DNA of 64,000 bases from Sulfuriferula thiophila (lineage in GTDB: Bacteria > Pseudomonadota > Gammaproteobacteria > Burkholderiales > Sulfuriferulaceae), in NCBI RefSeq assembly GCF_003864975.1, contig NZ_BHGL01000046.1:186001-250000 (forward strand), written 5' to 3'. Each line of letters opens with the position of its first letter. Position 1 is the stretch's first letter. The notes beneath the pieces are model-generated. The model saw only the letters and a list, made by a program, of their open reading frames with translations. It searched no databases and was not told the DNA's origin. The position numbers were made by a program, and so were the translations under genes. Shown piece by piece: positions 1 through 9,876 of this stretch.

Positions 1-683
1 TCCCAGTCCTCCAGCAAATCATCTTGCGTAGCGAAACCGATCTCCTTGAACCGCTGCTCGCGAAAGAACTCGGCTGAGTAGGCCCAAGGCATATACACCC
101 GGCCAAACCCCCTGAGGCCCTTGGCTGGCGGTTCTACATAATAACCACCGGCAAAGGTGGGATCCATTTCCAGTGCTGCCCTCACCCCTTTCAGAAACAG
201 CTGATTGTATGGCCAGCATCGGGTGGCACCGCAGACTGGTAACAGATTCTGCACCATATCCGGATACAACACGGCCCAATGCCAAGCCTGTACCGCACCC
301 ATTGACCAACCTAGCACCAGCTTCAGCGTGCTGACCCCGAGCTTGTCCAGTAACAGTTTCTGACAGGCAACATTGTCGTAAACCGTTACCTTGGGAAACC
401 CACCACCCTGATAGCGTTCCAGCGTGTTGCTGGGGGAAATGGACAAACCGTTACCGATCAAATTAGGCACGACGATAAACCATTTTTCCGGATCCAGCGC
501 ACGCTGTTCACCGATGATGCGGGCATTGGATAGATGCGTCCCGGTGTAATAAGTGGGAAACAGGATGCAATTATCGCCCTGCTCATTCAGCTTGCCCCAG
601 GTAGCGTAGCTGAGCCAGGCGTCATGCAGGGTTTCGCCACTCTGCAGGACAACATCACCAATATGTAACTGCTGGACGTCCAT
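1..683 (-). CDS. alpha/beta hydrolase, homoserine acetyltransferase-like (partial, C-terminus beyond window)
   Basis: The minus-strand frame is open from an ATG at 683 to the window edge (227 codons), so the C-terminus is missing. The translation begins MDVQQLHIGDVVLQ and contains a nucleophile elbow GWSMGA near residue 127, as in alpha/beta hydrolases of the MetX/homoserine O-acetyltransferase group. The catalytic Asp and His would lie outside the window. The start is 2 nt after the stop of the upstream ligase gene, so the two are almost certainly co-transcribed as the tail of the guanidine operon. The substrate is not known; a hydrolase acting on an amide or ester related to this pathway is more likely than methionine synthesis, but that is inference from context. 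Confidence 0.8.
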   Translation of the reverse strand, partial: MDVQQLHIGDVVLQSGETLHDAWLSYATWGKLNEQGDNCILFPTYYTGTHLSNARIIGEQRALDPEKWFIVVPNLIGNGLSISPSNTLERYQGGGFPKVTVYDNVACQKLLLDKLGVSTLKLVLGWSMGAVQAWHWAVLYPDMVQNLLPVCGATRCWPYNQLFLKGVRAALEMDPTFAGGYYVEPPAKGLRGFGRVYMPWAYSAEFFREQRFKEIGFATQDDLLEDW

Positions 684-685
684 AA

Positions 686-2050
686 TCAGAACAGTTTCAA
701 ATAACGCGCTTTTTCCCAATCACTCACGTGGTTGTTATAGCGTATCCATTCTTCGCTCTTGTAATCTATCCAGGTAGTAAACATGCTTTCCCCGAATACC
801 GCTTTGGACAGTTCGTCCTGCTTGAACATGTCTATCGCCTCTTTCAACGACTGCGGCAACATTTTCACGCCCATAGCATCTAGTTCTTGCGGAGTTTTCA
901 GGTACATATTTTCGGTATGCGGTTCACCCGGATCCAGCTGCTGCTCTATACCTTCCAGCCCCGCCGCCAGCACCATGGCTGCGCCGAGGTAGGGGTTACA
1001 TGCACTGTCTGCTGCACGCAGTTCGATACGGCCACCACCTTTGGGGATGCGCAGTGTGTTGGTACGGTTGTTATCACCATAGCAGGCAAATACCGGCGCC
1101 CAGGTAAAGCCGGACATACTGCCACGCAATACCAGACGCTTGTAGCTATTCACCGTCGGTGCAACCACTGCACATATCGCCGGCAAATGTTTCAGCACAC
1201 CAGCCATAAACTGATAACCCAGATTAGATAAATTGCAGCCACGTGGATCATCTTCAGCTTCAAACAGATTCTTGCCTGTTACCTTATCCGCAAGCGACAT
1301 ATTGAAATGCGCGCCACTGCCGGCTCGGTCGCCATAAGGCTTAGGCATAAAACTGGCGAAACCGCCGTGACGGCGCGCAATTTCATTCGCCATCAGTCGG
1401 AAGAACACAAAATTATCCGCCATGGTGAGCGCATCGAAATATTTGAAATCAATTTCAAATTGACCAATACCATCTTCATGGTCCAGCGAATACACGTCCC
1501 AGCCAAACTGATTCATGGATTTGACCAGTTCCCGCATCCAGTCCATGTTATCCAGCAGACGCGAAACATCGTAGGCTGGTTTTTCCAGATGATTGCGTGT
1601 CGACAGCGGTGAGTAGCCGCCATCCGCGTCATCTTTCAGCACAAAAAATTCAGCTTCCATGCCCAGATTCATGCGATAACCCATGGCATCTGCCTTAGCC
1701 ACTACATTTTTAAGTATGGTGCGGCTGCACGCTGAAAAAGGTTTACCTTTCGTCCATAAGTCACTGGCAAACCAGGCAATTTCTTTATCCCAAGGCAGAA
1801 TTTTGCATGAAGCAGGATCGGGATGTGAGGCAACTTCCTCATCACTAACATCCTGCGGCACACCTTCCAGCGCTGCACCCGTGCATAACTCGGAACCGGA
1901 CATCATGCGCTTGTAATGAGCAATCGGCACCATTTTAGACTTGGATACGCCATGGATATCCACATAGCTGGCCAGCATGAATTCCACGCCAGCAGCGGCC
2001 AATGCTTCAACGTCATAGCCAATATTGGCTGGCTGAGTAGGTATCGTCAT
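686..2050 (-). CDS. glnT: GlnT-type (type III) glutamate--ammonia/amine ligase
   Basis: The protein has 454 residues and the glutamine synthetase fold: a metal-binding MEAEF at 131-135, GSGAHFN at 244-250, and the ATP/glutamate site NRTNTLRIP at about 328-336 followed by RIELRAADSACNPYL. Its length and N-terminus match the GlnT group, which also includes gamma-glutamylmethylamide synthetases, rather than GlnA. It would join ammonia, or a small amine, to glutamate. It follows allophanate hydrolase in the same operon, so the inferred job is to capture ammonia released from guanidine. The start ATG has GGGA upstream. The exact amine substrate cannot be read from the sequence. Confidence 0.88.
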   Translation of the reverse strand: MTIPTQPANIGYDVEALAAAGVEFMLASYVDIHGVSKSKMVPIAHYKRMMSGSELCTGAALEGVPQDVSDEEVASHPDPASCKILPWDKEIAWFASDLWTKGKPFSACSRTILKNVVAKADAMGYRMNLGMEAEFFVLKDDADGGYSPLSTRNHLEKPAYDVSRLLDNMDWMRELVKSMNQFGWDVYSLDHEDGIGQFEIDFKYFDALTMADNFVFFRLMANEIARRHGGFASFMPKPYGDRAGSGAHFNMSLADKVTGKNLFEAEDDPRGCNLSNLGYQFMAGVLKHLPAICAVVAPTVNSYKRLVLRGSMSGFTWAPVFACYGDNNRTNTLRIPKGGGRIELRAADSACNPYLGAAMVLAAGLEGIEQQLDPGEPHTENMYLKTPQELDAMGVKMLPQSLKEAIDMFKQDELSKAVFGESMFTTWIDYKSEEWIRYNNHVSDWEKARYLKLF

Positions 2051-2106
2051 TATTTCGTTCCCTTTCGCAACTTAAAGTAAGAACCGCATATGCAGCACGG
2101 CAACAT

Positions 2107-3912
2107 TTATTTTGTATTCAGATACTCACGCCAGTTACCCAAGTGAGTAATATCCACCGCATCCACTACCGCATAACTTTCGCAAACAAAGCTTAATACT
2201 GACTCGCCATTCGCCAGCGTAATTGTCCCTATGCCTAATGGCGCAGGGATACCTGCTACAAATGAGCCGAATTCGCGTGCCGGCATTTCCCACACCTCAA
2301 CTGCAATTGCACCACCCTGCTCGCCCGGTTTGACGCGTACCATACCCGGACGATATGGAGGTCCGCCAGGTAGCGCATAGAATTTGTAGTCTGGTGAACT
2401 GGTCGTGGTTTGCACCAATCGTGCGCCACGCTGAGTGAGCTGCCAATTCAACGGTAAGCCGGATAAATGTGCACCACATACGGCAACGCGTATCTGTCCC
2501 GATGGCAATAACGCTGGCAATGCTGCAGGTACTGGCTGAGCGATGCCAGTCGCCCCTAGCGGTGTTGCTACTGCCTGCTGGCTACGCGCTGCCAGATGCA
2601 GCAACGGCGCATCCTGATGTGTGGGTGCGACCAGTGTTACGCCAAATGGCAGACCATCCTGTTGGAATCCGGCAGGCACTGACACCGCCGCATAATCAAA
2701 CAGATTCATGAAGTTAGTGTAATAACCAAGATTTGAGTTTAACTTGATCGGGTCGGCCTGCATCTCGGCGATGGTATATATTGTCCCTGCCGTTGGTGTT
2801 ATCAGACAGTCCACTACGTCCCAAACCTTATTAGCCTGCTGCTTCAGTTCGCGCAAACGGTATTGGCCGGCAAAAGCATCCGCTGCGGAATAGCGTGCGG
2901 CGCCGCCGATGATTTCCCGCACGGGTGGAAACACTTTATCGGCATGTGCATCAAAAAAATCCTTGAGTGCTACATAACGCTCCGCCACCCAGGGACCGTC
3001 ATACAATAGTCGCGCGGCTTCAAGGAAGGGCGCCAGATCAATCTCAACTGCCAAACCACCCAGCGACTGCAATCGCACCACCGCTTCACCAAACAGCCGT
3101 TCGGCTTCGGCATTACCGAAAAACCGCAACTGTTCTGCGCGCGGCACACCGAAATGAAATGTTGCTGCCCTGCCAAAATCGAAACCATGCGCTTCAACTT
3201 TACGTGAATAAATATCGCTTTCATCGGCACTGGCAGCAGCCGCGACTACTCTTTCCGCATCTTCTGCAGTCAGCGCAAATACCGATACCACATCCAGTGA
3301 ACGGCAAGCTGGCAACATCCCGGTCGTCGATAGCCAGCCACAGGTAGGTTTATGCCCGACCAGATTATTGAATGCTGCAGGCACGCGCCCTGAGCCGGCG
3401 GTATCAGTTCCCAGACTGAAACTGACCCAGCCTTTGGCAACGGAAACTGCTGAACCAGCACTGGAACCGCCAGAGATATATTCTGGATCAAACGTATTAC
3501 GACAGGCGCCGTAAGGCGATCGGGTACCATTAAGTCCAGTTGCAAACTGATCCAGATTAGTTTTTCCAATAGGAATAGCACCCGCATCAATCAACCGTTG
3601 CACGACTGCGGCACTTTGCTCAGGCGTATAGGCAAATTCCGGACACGCAGCCGTAGTCGGCACGCCAGCCAGATCAATATTGTCCTTGATCGCAAACGGA
3701 ATACCGTATAACGGCAACTGTGCCGGATCCTTGTCTGCCAGCGCATCCGCATACGCATAGAGTTGCTCAGCGGATAATTGATAGATCCAGGCATGGTCTT
3801 CATTATTCCCGGCAGTACGTGCCAGCACTACGTCGATCAGACCACGCGGTGTCAACGCGCCACTGCTATAAAGTGCGCGCAGATTGGTAATATCCAGACT
3901 CAAATTTTCCAT
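2107..3912 (-). CDS. atzF: allophanate hydrolase
   Basis: This 601-residue amidase-signature enzyme hydrolyses allophanate to two ammonia and two CO2. The Ser-cisSer-Lys triad is visible: Lys76 in FAIKDNIDL, cis-Ser150 in GGSSAGS and nucleophile Ser174 in DTAGSGRVPA. Residues from about 450 form the C-terminal domain found in full-length AtzF/DUR1 proteins. The ATG lies 1 nt beyond the stop of the carboxylase gene, with GGGGGAA upstream as ribosome binding site. As the last catabolic step it serves either urea or guanidine degradation; the operon riboswitch points to guanidine. Confidence 0.95.
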   Translation of the reverse strand: MENLSLDITNLRALYSSGALTPRGLIDVVLARTAGNNEDHAWIYQLSAEQLYAYADALADKDPAQLPLYGIPFAIKDNIDLAGVPTTAACPEFAYTPEQSAAVVQRLIDAGAIPIGKTNLDQFATGLNGTRSPYGACRNTFDPEYISGGSSAGSAVSVAKGWVSFSLGTDTAGSGRVPAAFNNLVGHKPTCGWLSTTGMLPACRSLDVVSVFALTAEDAERVVAAAASADESDIYSRKVEAHGFDFGRAATFHFGVPRAEQLRFFGNAEAERLFGEAVVRLQSLGGLAVEIDLAPFLEAARLLYDGPWVAERYVALKDFFDAHADKVFPPVREIIGGAARYSAADAFAGQYRLRELKQQANKVWDVVDCLITPTAGTIYTIAEMQADPIKLNSNLGYYTNFMNLFDYAAVSVPAGFQQDGLPFGVTLVAPTHQDAPLLHLAARSQQAVATPLGATGIAQPVPAALPALLPSGQIRVAVCGAHLSGLPLNWQLTQRGARLVQTTTSSPDYKFYALPGGPPYRPGMVRVKPGEQGGAIAVEVWEMPAREFGSFVAGIPAPLGIGTITLANGESVLSFVCESYAVVDAVDITHLGNWREYLNTK

Positions 3913-3913
3913 A

Positions 3914-6900
3914 TTATTCCCCCTGTATCACCAGTAAGTCTTGACCAGCCGAAATCTGGCTGCCTTCACGACAGTACAGACGGATCACTTTTCCGGCGGA
4001 CGGCGCCACCACGTTGATTTCCATTTTCATCGATTCAATGATCAGCAGAGTATCCCCCGCTTGCACCATGTCACCCTCGGCCACTTCTATCTTCCAGATA
4101 TTCCCGGCCACATGCCCGGCGACGGCACGACTGTTAGGTGGCAAATCCAGCTCGCTATCGGTTGACGCTTCGGCTACCGTAACATCGGACGCATAATCTG
4201 CCTGTCCATTTGCCTTCCAGCGCTCACGCTCTGCATTGAAAGCGATCTGCTGCTTCTCCCGAAACGCAGCGATAGCGGTATCGTTATCTTGCAAGAATGT
4301 GTTGTATTCGCGCAGGCTGAATGTCGTTTCTTCCACCTTGAGCTTAAACGTACCCGCGACAAAGTCTTCGCGCAGTTTCAGCAACTCATCTTCCGACACT
4401 GGATAGAAACGAATCTGGTCAAAGAAGCGCAGCAGCCATGGTTTGCCGTCGATGAAATCAGCAGTCTGCTTGTAACGGTTCCACATCTGTATGGTGCGAC
4501 CGACAAACTGGTATCCGCCAGGACCTTCCATGCCATATACGCACATGTAGGCGCCGCCGATACCCACCGCATTCTCCGGCGTCCAGGTACGTGCCGGGTT
4601 GTACTTGGTCGTTACCAGTCTATGCCGCGGATCCAGTGGCGTGGCGACTGGTGCGCCAAGATAGACGTCACCCAGACCCATCACCAGATAGCTGGCATTG
4701 AATACGATTTCTTTCACCTGTTCGATGCTGTCCAGCCCGTTCATACGCTGAATGAACTCAATATTGCTTGGGCACCATGGCGCATCCTTACGCACCGATT
4801 GCATGTATTTTTCTATGGCCAGACGAGTAGATGGGTCATCCCACGACAATGGCAAATGCACGATACGCGCAGGCACGACCAGATCTTCGATATTAGCCAG
4901 TGCAGATTCCGCCTCGGTCAGTGCAGCCATCAATTCCGGCAGCGGCAGTAACTGATTGTTGTAATGCACCTGCAGCGAACGAATACCAGGAGTCAGATCA
5001 ATGATACCTGGCACATTCTTCTGTTGCAGCCAGGTCATTAGCGCATGCACGCGGAAGCGCAGGTTAATATCCAACACCAGCGGGCCGTATTCCACCAGCA
5101 GGTATTTGTCGCCAGCAGGACGATAGGTCACAGCAACCTGGCCGTCCTGTTCTTCAATACGATGCAATACTGGCGTAGATGTTGCCAAGCCGGCAGTATC
5201 AGCATCAGCTGTTACTGTGGCTGCCAGAGTCTTGATAGCTGAGTCCTGAGCCAACTCACGCTGCATAGCCTCAGCCAGCCCGATACGCTTGAAGCGCACG
5301 GTATTGCCTGGACGCAACTGTCCCATTTTCCACAATTCAGCTTGCACTATGGTTGCAGGGCAAACGAAACCACCCAGACTAGGGCCATCCGGCCCCAGTA
5401 TGACCGGCATATCGCCAGTAAAGTCGACCGCGCCGATAGCATAGGCATTGTCGTGAATATTGGAAGGATGTAAGCCCGCTTCGCCGCCATCGGTCCGTGC
5501 CCATTGTGGCTTGGGTCCGATCAGGCGCACCCCGGTACGACTGGAGTTGTAATGCACTTCCCAGTCGGTAGAAAAAAACATGTCGATATCAGCATCGGTA
5601 AAGAAATCCGGTGCACCATGTGGACCGTAGAGCACGCCGATTTCCCAATGGCTGTGGTATTCAGGGATCAACGCGCTATCCAGCACCGTATCGACTGGCA
5701 CCGCGACAGATGTTGCACCCAGATGCAGCACGTCGCCGACGCGCAACGTACGACCAGCATGGCCGCCGAACTGCCCCAGAGTAAATGTCGATTTACTGCC
5801 CAGATAATCCGGCACGTCAAAACCACCCGCCACGGTCAGATAACTACGGCAGCCATCACCCTGGATGCTGCCCAGGCGCAACACGCTACCGGCCTTGACT
5901 GACAACGCGCGCCAGAATTCCAGCGCCTCGCCATCCAGTTCGGCAGTCATAGCTGCACCTGTCAGGGCTATCACGCTATCGCGGTTAAAGCGCAATGTTG
6001 GGCCAGCTACGGTTAACTCCAACCCGGCAGCGTTATCATCATTACCCAGCAAGCGGTTACCCAGACGGAATGCCAGCGCGTCCATCGGCCCTGAGGGCGG
6101 CACGCCCACGTCCCAGTAACCCTGGCGCCCAGGATAATCCTGAATACTGCTCTGCACGCCGGGCTCCAGCACATCGATAGTCGCAGCCAGATAATGCAAT
6201 GCATTCAGGTAGCGCGTGGTCTGTTTACCTTCAACAAACACATGATCTCGGATGATCTGACGCAGGTAATCCAGATTGCATTCAATACCCGCTATACGAG
6301 TGTCGTCCAGCGCACCTTGCATTTTGGCAATCGCCTGCTCTCTATCATCAGCAGTGACGATGATTTTTGCCACCATTGGGTCGTAAAATGGCGGTATGGT
6401 GCTACCACGCTCTACCCAGGTGTCAACACGGGCGCTGTCTGGGAAAACTGCTTCCGTCAACACGCCGCTGGATGGCTGAAAATTCTTGCCAGGATCTTCA
6501 GCATATAGGCGCACCTGGATCGACGCGCCACGAGGTGCAATGATTATGCTATCCAGCGCAGGCAGATCATCCGCAGCCTGACGTACCATCCATTCCACAA
6601 GATCTATACCCGTTACTTGCTCGGTGACACCATGTTCTACCTGCAGACGTGTATTTACTTCAAGGAAATAGAACTCGCCATTCTGCGCATCGTAGACAAA
6701 CTCGACGGTACCGGCCGACTGATAATTCACTGCCTTGCCCAGTTGTACGGCAGTCGCCAGCAAACGCGCACGCTGAGCGTCCGTTAATCCTGGCGCGGGG
6801 GTTTCTTCTATCACCTTCTGGTTACGGCGCTGCACCGAACAATCGCGCTCACCCAGTGCAACCACATTGCCTTTGCCGTCGCCAAAAATCTGCACTTCAA

Positions 6901-7522
6901 TATGGCGTGCCTGCTCGACGTATTTTTCCAGATAGATACCGGCATCCTTGAAGTTGGCGCTGGCAAGACGCGCTACCGACTGGAATGCCTCAACCAGCTC
7001 ATCCGCACTCCAGATCAGGCGCATACCGATACCGCCGCCACCTGCCGTGCTTTTGAGCATGACCGGATAACCAATGCGTGCGGCTTCAGCCTGCGCATGT
7101 CCAGCATCGGCCAGCAGACCGCTACCCGGCAATAAAGGCACCTGATTCTGCTCAGCGATTTCACGGGCAGTATGCTTGAGGCCAAAACGGCGCATCTGAT
7201 CTGGTGTTGGGCCGATGAATACGATGCCAGAGGCAGCACAGGATTCAGCAAAAGCGGCATTTTCAGAGAGGAAGCCGTAGCCAGGATGGATGGCTTGTGC
7301 ACCCGTCTGTTTCGCGACTTCGAGTATTTTTTCTGCGCGCAGATAGCTTTCAGCGGCAGGGGCTGGCCCTATACACACCGCTTCATCCGCTTGTGCTACA
7401 TGCAGCGAATGCGCATCGGCTTCCGAATAGACGGCAACCGAGCGTATTCCCAGCTTTTTCAGTGTGCGGATAATGCGGCAAGCAATGGCACCGCGATTAG
7501 CTATCAGTCCTTTATCAAACAT
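3914..7522 (-). CDS. uca: urea carboxylase family protein, probably guanidine carboxylase
   Basis: The 1202-residue biotin-dependent carboxylase has a biotin carboxylase domain in the first ~450 residues (ATP loop GGGGIGMR from 161), a central carboxyltransferase region related to KipI/KipA, and a C-terminal biotinyl domain with biotin-accepting Lys1166 in ESMKMEINV. Family members make N-carboxyurea (allophanate) from urea or carboxyguanidine from guanidine. Members encoded with DUF1989 proteins under guanidine-I riboswitches have been shown to prefer guanidine. Here the riboswitch and two DUF1989 genes are both present, so guanidine is the favoured substrate. The gene is intact and co-directional with its neighbours. 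Confidence 0.93.
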   Translation of the reverse strand: MFDKGLIANRGAIACRIIRTLKKLGIRSVAVYSEADAHSLHVAQADEAVCIGPAPAAESYLRAEKILEVAKQTGAQAIHPGYGFLSENAAFAESCAASGIVFIGPTPDQMRRFGLKHTAREIAEQNQVPLLPGSGLLADAGHAQAEAARIGYPVMLKSTAGGGGIGMRLIWSADELVEAFQSVARLASANFKDAGIYLEKYVEQARHIEVQIFGDGKGNVVALGERDCSVQRRNQKVIEETPAPGLTDAQRARLLATAVQLGKAVNYQSAGTVEFVYDAQNGEFYFLEVNTRLQVEHGVTEQVTGIDLVEWMVRQAADDLPALDSIIIAPRGASIQVRLYAEDPGKNFQPSSGVLTEAVFPDSARVDTWVERGSTIPPFYDPMVAKIIVTADDREQAIAKMQGALDDTRIAGIECNLDYLRQIIRDHVFVEGKQTTRYLNALHYLAATIDVLEPGVQSSIQDYPGRQGYWDVGVPPSGPMDALAFRLGNRLLGNDDNAAGLELTVAGPTLRFNRDSVIALTGAAMTAELDGEALEFWRALSVKAGSVLRLGSIQGDGCRSYLTVAGGFDVPDYLGSKSTFTLGQFGGHAGRTLRVGDVLHLGATSVAVPVDTVLDSALIPEYHSHWEIGVLYGPHGAPDFFTDADIDMFFSTDWEVHYNSSRTGVRLIGPKPQWARTDGGEAGLHPSNIHDNAYAIGAVDFTGDMPVILGPDGPSLGGFVCPATIVQAELWKMGQLRPGNTVRFKRIGLAEAMQRELAQDSAIKTLAATVTADADTAGLATSTPVLHRIEEQDGQVAVTYRPAGDKYLLVEYGPLVLDINLRFRVHALMTWLQQKNVPGIIDLTPGIRSLQVHYNNQLLPLPELMAALTEAESALANIEDLVVPARIVHLPLSWDDPSTRLAIEKYMQSVRKDAPWCPSNIEFIQRMNGLDSIEQVKEIVFNASYLVMGLGDVYLGAPVATPLDPRHRLVTTKYNPARTWTPENAVGIGGAYMCVYGMEGPGGYQFVGRTIQMWNRYKQTADFIDGKPWLLRFFDQIRFYPVSEDELLKLREDFVAGTFKLKVEETTFSLREYNTFLQDNDTAIAAFREKQQIAFNAERERWKANGQADYASDVTVAEASTDSELDLPPNSRAVAGHVAGNIWKIEVAEGDMVQAGDTLLIIESMKMEINVVAPSAGKVIRLYCREGSQISAGQDLLVIQGE

Positions 7523-7593
7523 GGTGTTCTTTCCATTCCATGACGGGTCGTCCCATCATTATTTTTGTTATTGCAGGTCGTCCTGCAGCCATC

Positions 7594-8232
7594 TCAATTC
7601 CAGATCAGCAACTGAACTGGTGTCGGGTTATAGCCATTACATGGGTTATTCAACTGCGGGCAGTTCGAAATCAGCACCATCACATCCATCTCGGCTTGCA
7701 TTTCCACGTATTTACCCGGAGCGGAAATGCCGTCTTCAAACGTCAGCTTGCCTTCTGGGGTCACTGGCACGTTCATGAAAAAATTGACATTGCTGGTGAG
7801 GTCGCGCTTGTCCATATGACAATTGCAATGGCCTAGCGCATGCAGGAAACTGTCGCGGCAACTGTGCATGAATTTTTTGCCAGTTTCATAGCGCACGCTG
7901 TTACTCTCCGCCGCGCAGGCACCGCCCAGCGTGTCGTGACGCCCACAGGTATCCGCAGTAATGGTTACCAGCACGTTACCCTCACTGGACAATAGCTTGG
8001 AGCCAGCGGTCAGATAGAGATTGCCCTGCGCGCGTATGGTATCAACCGCGCTGTAACGGTCAGTGGACTCATGTGCGTTATAAAACAGGGTATCGACGGC
8101 CTGATTGCCTTCCAGATCCAGAATGCGGAATGTTTGCCCCTTTTTGACCTCATGCAACCATGGTTCGCCTGCAGGCACGATTTCGTCGTACACCGCGTCT
8201 TTAGGATCAAATTTACTTTCTACGATAGCCAT
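7594..8232 (-). CDS. DUF1989 protein UAAP2, carboxyguanidine deiminase subunit
   Basis: The 212-residue product starts [12 protein letters not shown]. The ATG at 8232 is chosen because GAGGGG lies at the right distance upstream; the longer frame runs into the preceding gene. It belongs to DUF1989 (urea carboxylase-associated protein 2) and has several conserved Cys/His positions ([16 protein letters not shown]), consistent with a metal site. Paired UAAP1/UAAP2 proteins are reported to form a heteromeric carboxyguanidine deiminase that releases ammonia and yields allophanate. It lies between its paralogue and the carboxylase, which fits that route. Which paralogue corresponds to CgdA or CgdB was not determined. 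Confidence 0.9.
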   Translation of the reverse strand: MAIVESKFDPKDAVYDEIVPAGEPWLHEVKKGQTFRILDLEGNQAVDTLFYNAHESTDRYSAVDTIRAQGNLYLTAGSKLLSSEGNVLVTITADTCGRHDTLGGACAAESNSVRYETGKKFMHSCRDSFLHALGHCNCHMDKRDLTSNVNFFMNVPVTPEGKLTFEDGISAPGKYVEMQAEMDVMVLISNCPQLNNPCNGYNPTPVQLLIWN

Positions 8233-8245
8233 TTTAGAGCCCCTC

Positions 8246-8983
8246 TCAACGGTACAACAATTCAGTGTTATAGAAGCCGCGCTGGTTTTCCGGACGGAAA
8301 TTGCGGCAATAATCATCAGCACCAGGCAATTCAGAATGCCATGCGGTGAGCTTTACCGGCTTAGGCTGATATTGCGGATTCGGATCCAGTGGGTGCTGGG
8401 TAGCCGCAAGTACAACCAGCGTATCCATTTCAAAGCGCAGATCAATATAATCACTCGCTACTGAGTTATCGGGCTGGAACATCAAGTTGCCGTCTTCATC
8501 AGCACTGACTTTACTGAACAGATTGATATTTGCCACGATGTCGCGCTTGCCCAGACCCCACTTGCCGAGCTCGATCAAAAAGCTGTCACGACCATTGCGA
8601 TACATCGCATTCAAGTGAGTCTGGTAACGCGCTTCGCCGTACTTGGCCAGCACCTGGGCAGCGTCAGTCATGCCGCATACCGTGTCATGCCAGCCGCAAC
8701 TATCCTCGGTGATGGAACACAGCACGCGGCCCATGTCCGAATAGCATACAAAGCCCTTGGTCAGGTGCGCGGTATGTTGCGCCTTGAGCGTATCGGCCAT
8801 GTTGTAACGCTCCAGTTTTTCATCCTGGCTGTAAAACAGCACCGACAGGTTGGCTCCGCCTTCGATATCAGTAACGCGCAACGTGGTGCCACGTTTCACA
8901 TTAAATGACCAATGCGCGCCACCGGGAATAACTTCTTCCCACATCACACTATCTGGACTGTATGTTGTATTTGCTGATTTCAT
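8246..8983 (-). CDS. DUF1989 protein UAAP1, carboxyguanidine deiminase subunit
   Basis: The 245-residue DUF1989 paralogue of the next gene shares the pattern [11 protein letters not shown] and the central NINLF segment. An AGAGGA ribosome binding site precedes the ATG at 8983. It is the first of the two deiminase genes and follows the ABC ATPase gene after a 34 nt gap. Known DUF1989 pairs in such clusters convert carboxyguanidine to allophanate plus ammonia in the cytoplasm; older annotations call them urea amidolyase-associated proteins without function. The family assignment is firm. The reaction is inferred from the family and from the riboswitch. Confidence 0.9.
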   Translation of the reverse strand: MKSANTTYSPDSVMWEEVIPGGAHWSFNVKRGTTLRVTDIEGGANLSVLFYSQDEKLERYNMADTLKAQHTAHLTKGFVCYSDMGRVLCSITEDSCGWHDTVCGMTDAAQVLAKYGEARYQTHLNAMYRNGRDSFLIELGKWGLGKRDIVANINLFSKVSADEDGNLMFQPDNSVASDYIDLRFEMDTLVVLAATQHPLDPNPQYQPKPVKLTAWHSELPGADDYCRNFRPENQRGFYNTELLYR

Positions 8984-9017
8984 ATTGCTATCCTCTTATG
9001 CTGGTTAATACTTGCAA

Positions 9018-9872
9018 CTAGACTGCTTCGCTGCTTTCGGCCTGCCGGGTCATACGTTCCAGCAAATCCGTATCTGTGTGCATGCCGGAAGTTTCCCGAA
9101 TACGGGTCAGGATTTCCTTCTTTAACGCAATGAACTCAGGCGACAGTTTCATCTCCTGATTACGCTTATCCGGCAACGGCACATCGTAAATCGTGTCGAT
9201 ACGCCCAGGACGTGGCGCCATCAGCACGATACGCTGACCAAGATAAATGGCTTCTTCCACATCGTGAGTCACGAACACGATGGTGGTTTTTTCCAGATTG
9301 AACAAATGCAGAATCAAATCGTGCATGACTTCCCGCGTCTGCGCATCCAGTGCACCAAACGGCTCATCCATCAACAAAATCTCCGGCTTGGGCAATAAGG
9401 CACGTGCTATCGCCACGCGCTGCTGCATACCGCCAGAAAGCTGGTTGGGGTAAGCCTTGGCTGCATGCGCCAGCCCCATCAGTGATAACAGCGCATCAGC
9501 ACGGCCTGACGCCACCTCAACTTCAGCGGAGGTCGCGCCTTCACGGTTGACCTTCAGACGCCGACTGAATTTGATGTTATCGACCACGGATAGCCACGGA
9601 TAGAGACTGTAGTTCTGAAACACCATGGCTCTGTCCACGCCGGGGCCTTGCACGGCTTTATCATTCACCTTGATTTCACCTGAGCTGAGCGTTTCCAGCC
9701 CACCGATGCAGCGCAATAAGGTGGATTTACCGCAGCCTGAAGCACCGACAAAGGTGACGAATTCGTTGGCACCGATGGACAGATTTATATCCTGCAAAGC
9801 CACCACATCCTGCTTGTCTGTACTGAAAACCTTGCCAGCAGCACTAATTTGAATTTTGTTGGCCATGTTCAT
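9018..9872 (-). CDS. ABC transporter ATP-binding protein, nitrate/taurine type
   Basis: The 284-residue ATPase has Walker [10 protein letters not shown] at 43-51, the signature LSGGMQQR and Walker [13 protein letters not shown]. It resembles the SsuB/TauB/NrtD group, which energises import of small nitrogen or sulfur compounds. ATG codons at 9872 and 9866 are both possible; AGG lies close to the first and at better spacing for the second. It sits 4 nt after the permease stop, forming a two-gene importer module. From the riboswitch the imported compound is inferred to be guanidine or a close analogue. No binding-protein gene accompanies it. Confidence 0.92.
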   Translation of the reverse strand: MNMANKIQISAAGKVFSTDKQDVVALQDINLSIGANEFVTFVGASGCGKSTLLRCIGGLETLSSGEIKVNDKAVQGPGVDRAMVFQNYSLYPWLSVVDNIKFSRRLKVNREGATSAEVEVASGRADALLSLMGLAHAAKAYPNQLSGGMQQRVAIARALLPKPEILLMDEPFGALDAQTREVMHDLILHLFNLEKTTIVFVTHDVEEAIYLGQRIVLMAPRPGRIDTIYDVPLPDKRNQEMKLSPEFIALKKEILTRIRETSGMHTDTDLLERMTRQAESSEAV

Positions 9873-9876
9873 TCGC

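Noticed and set aside
4289-4951. 220-codon open frame opposite the carboxylase gene
   Set aside because: Shadow of a well-supported 1202-residue coding region; no ribosome binding site or recognisable domain.
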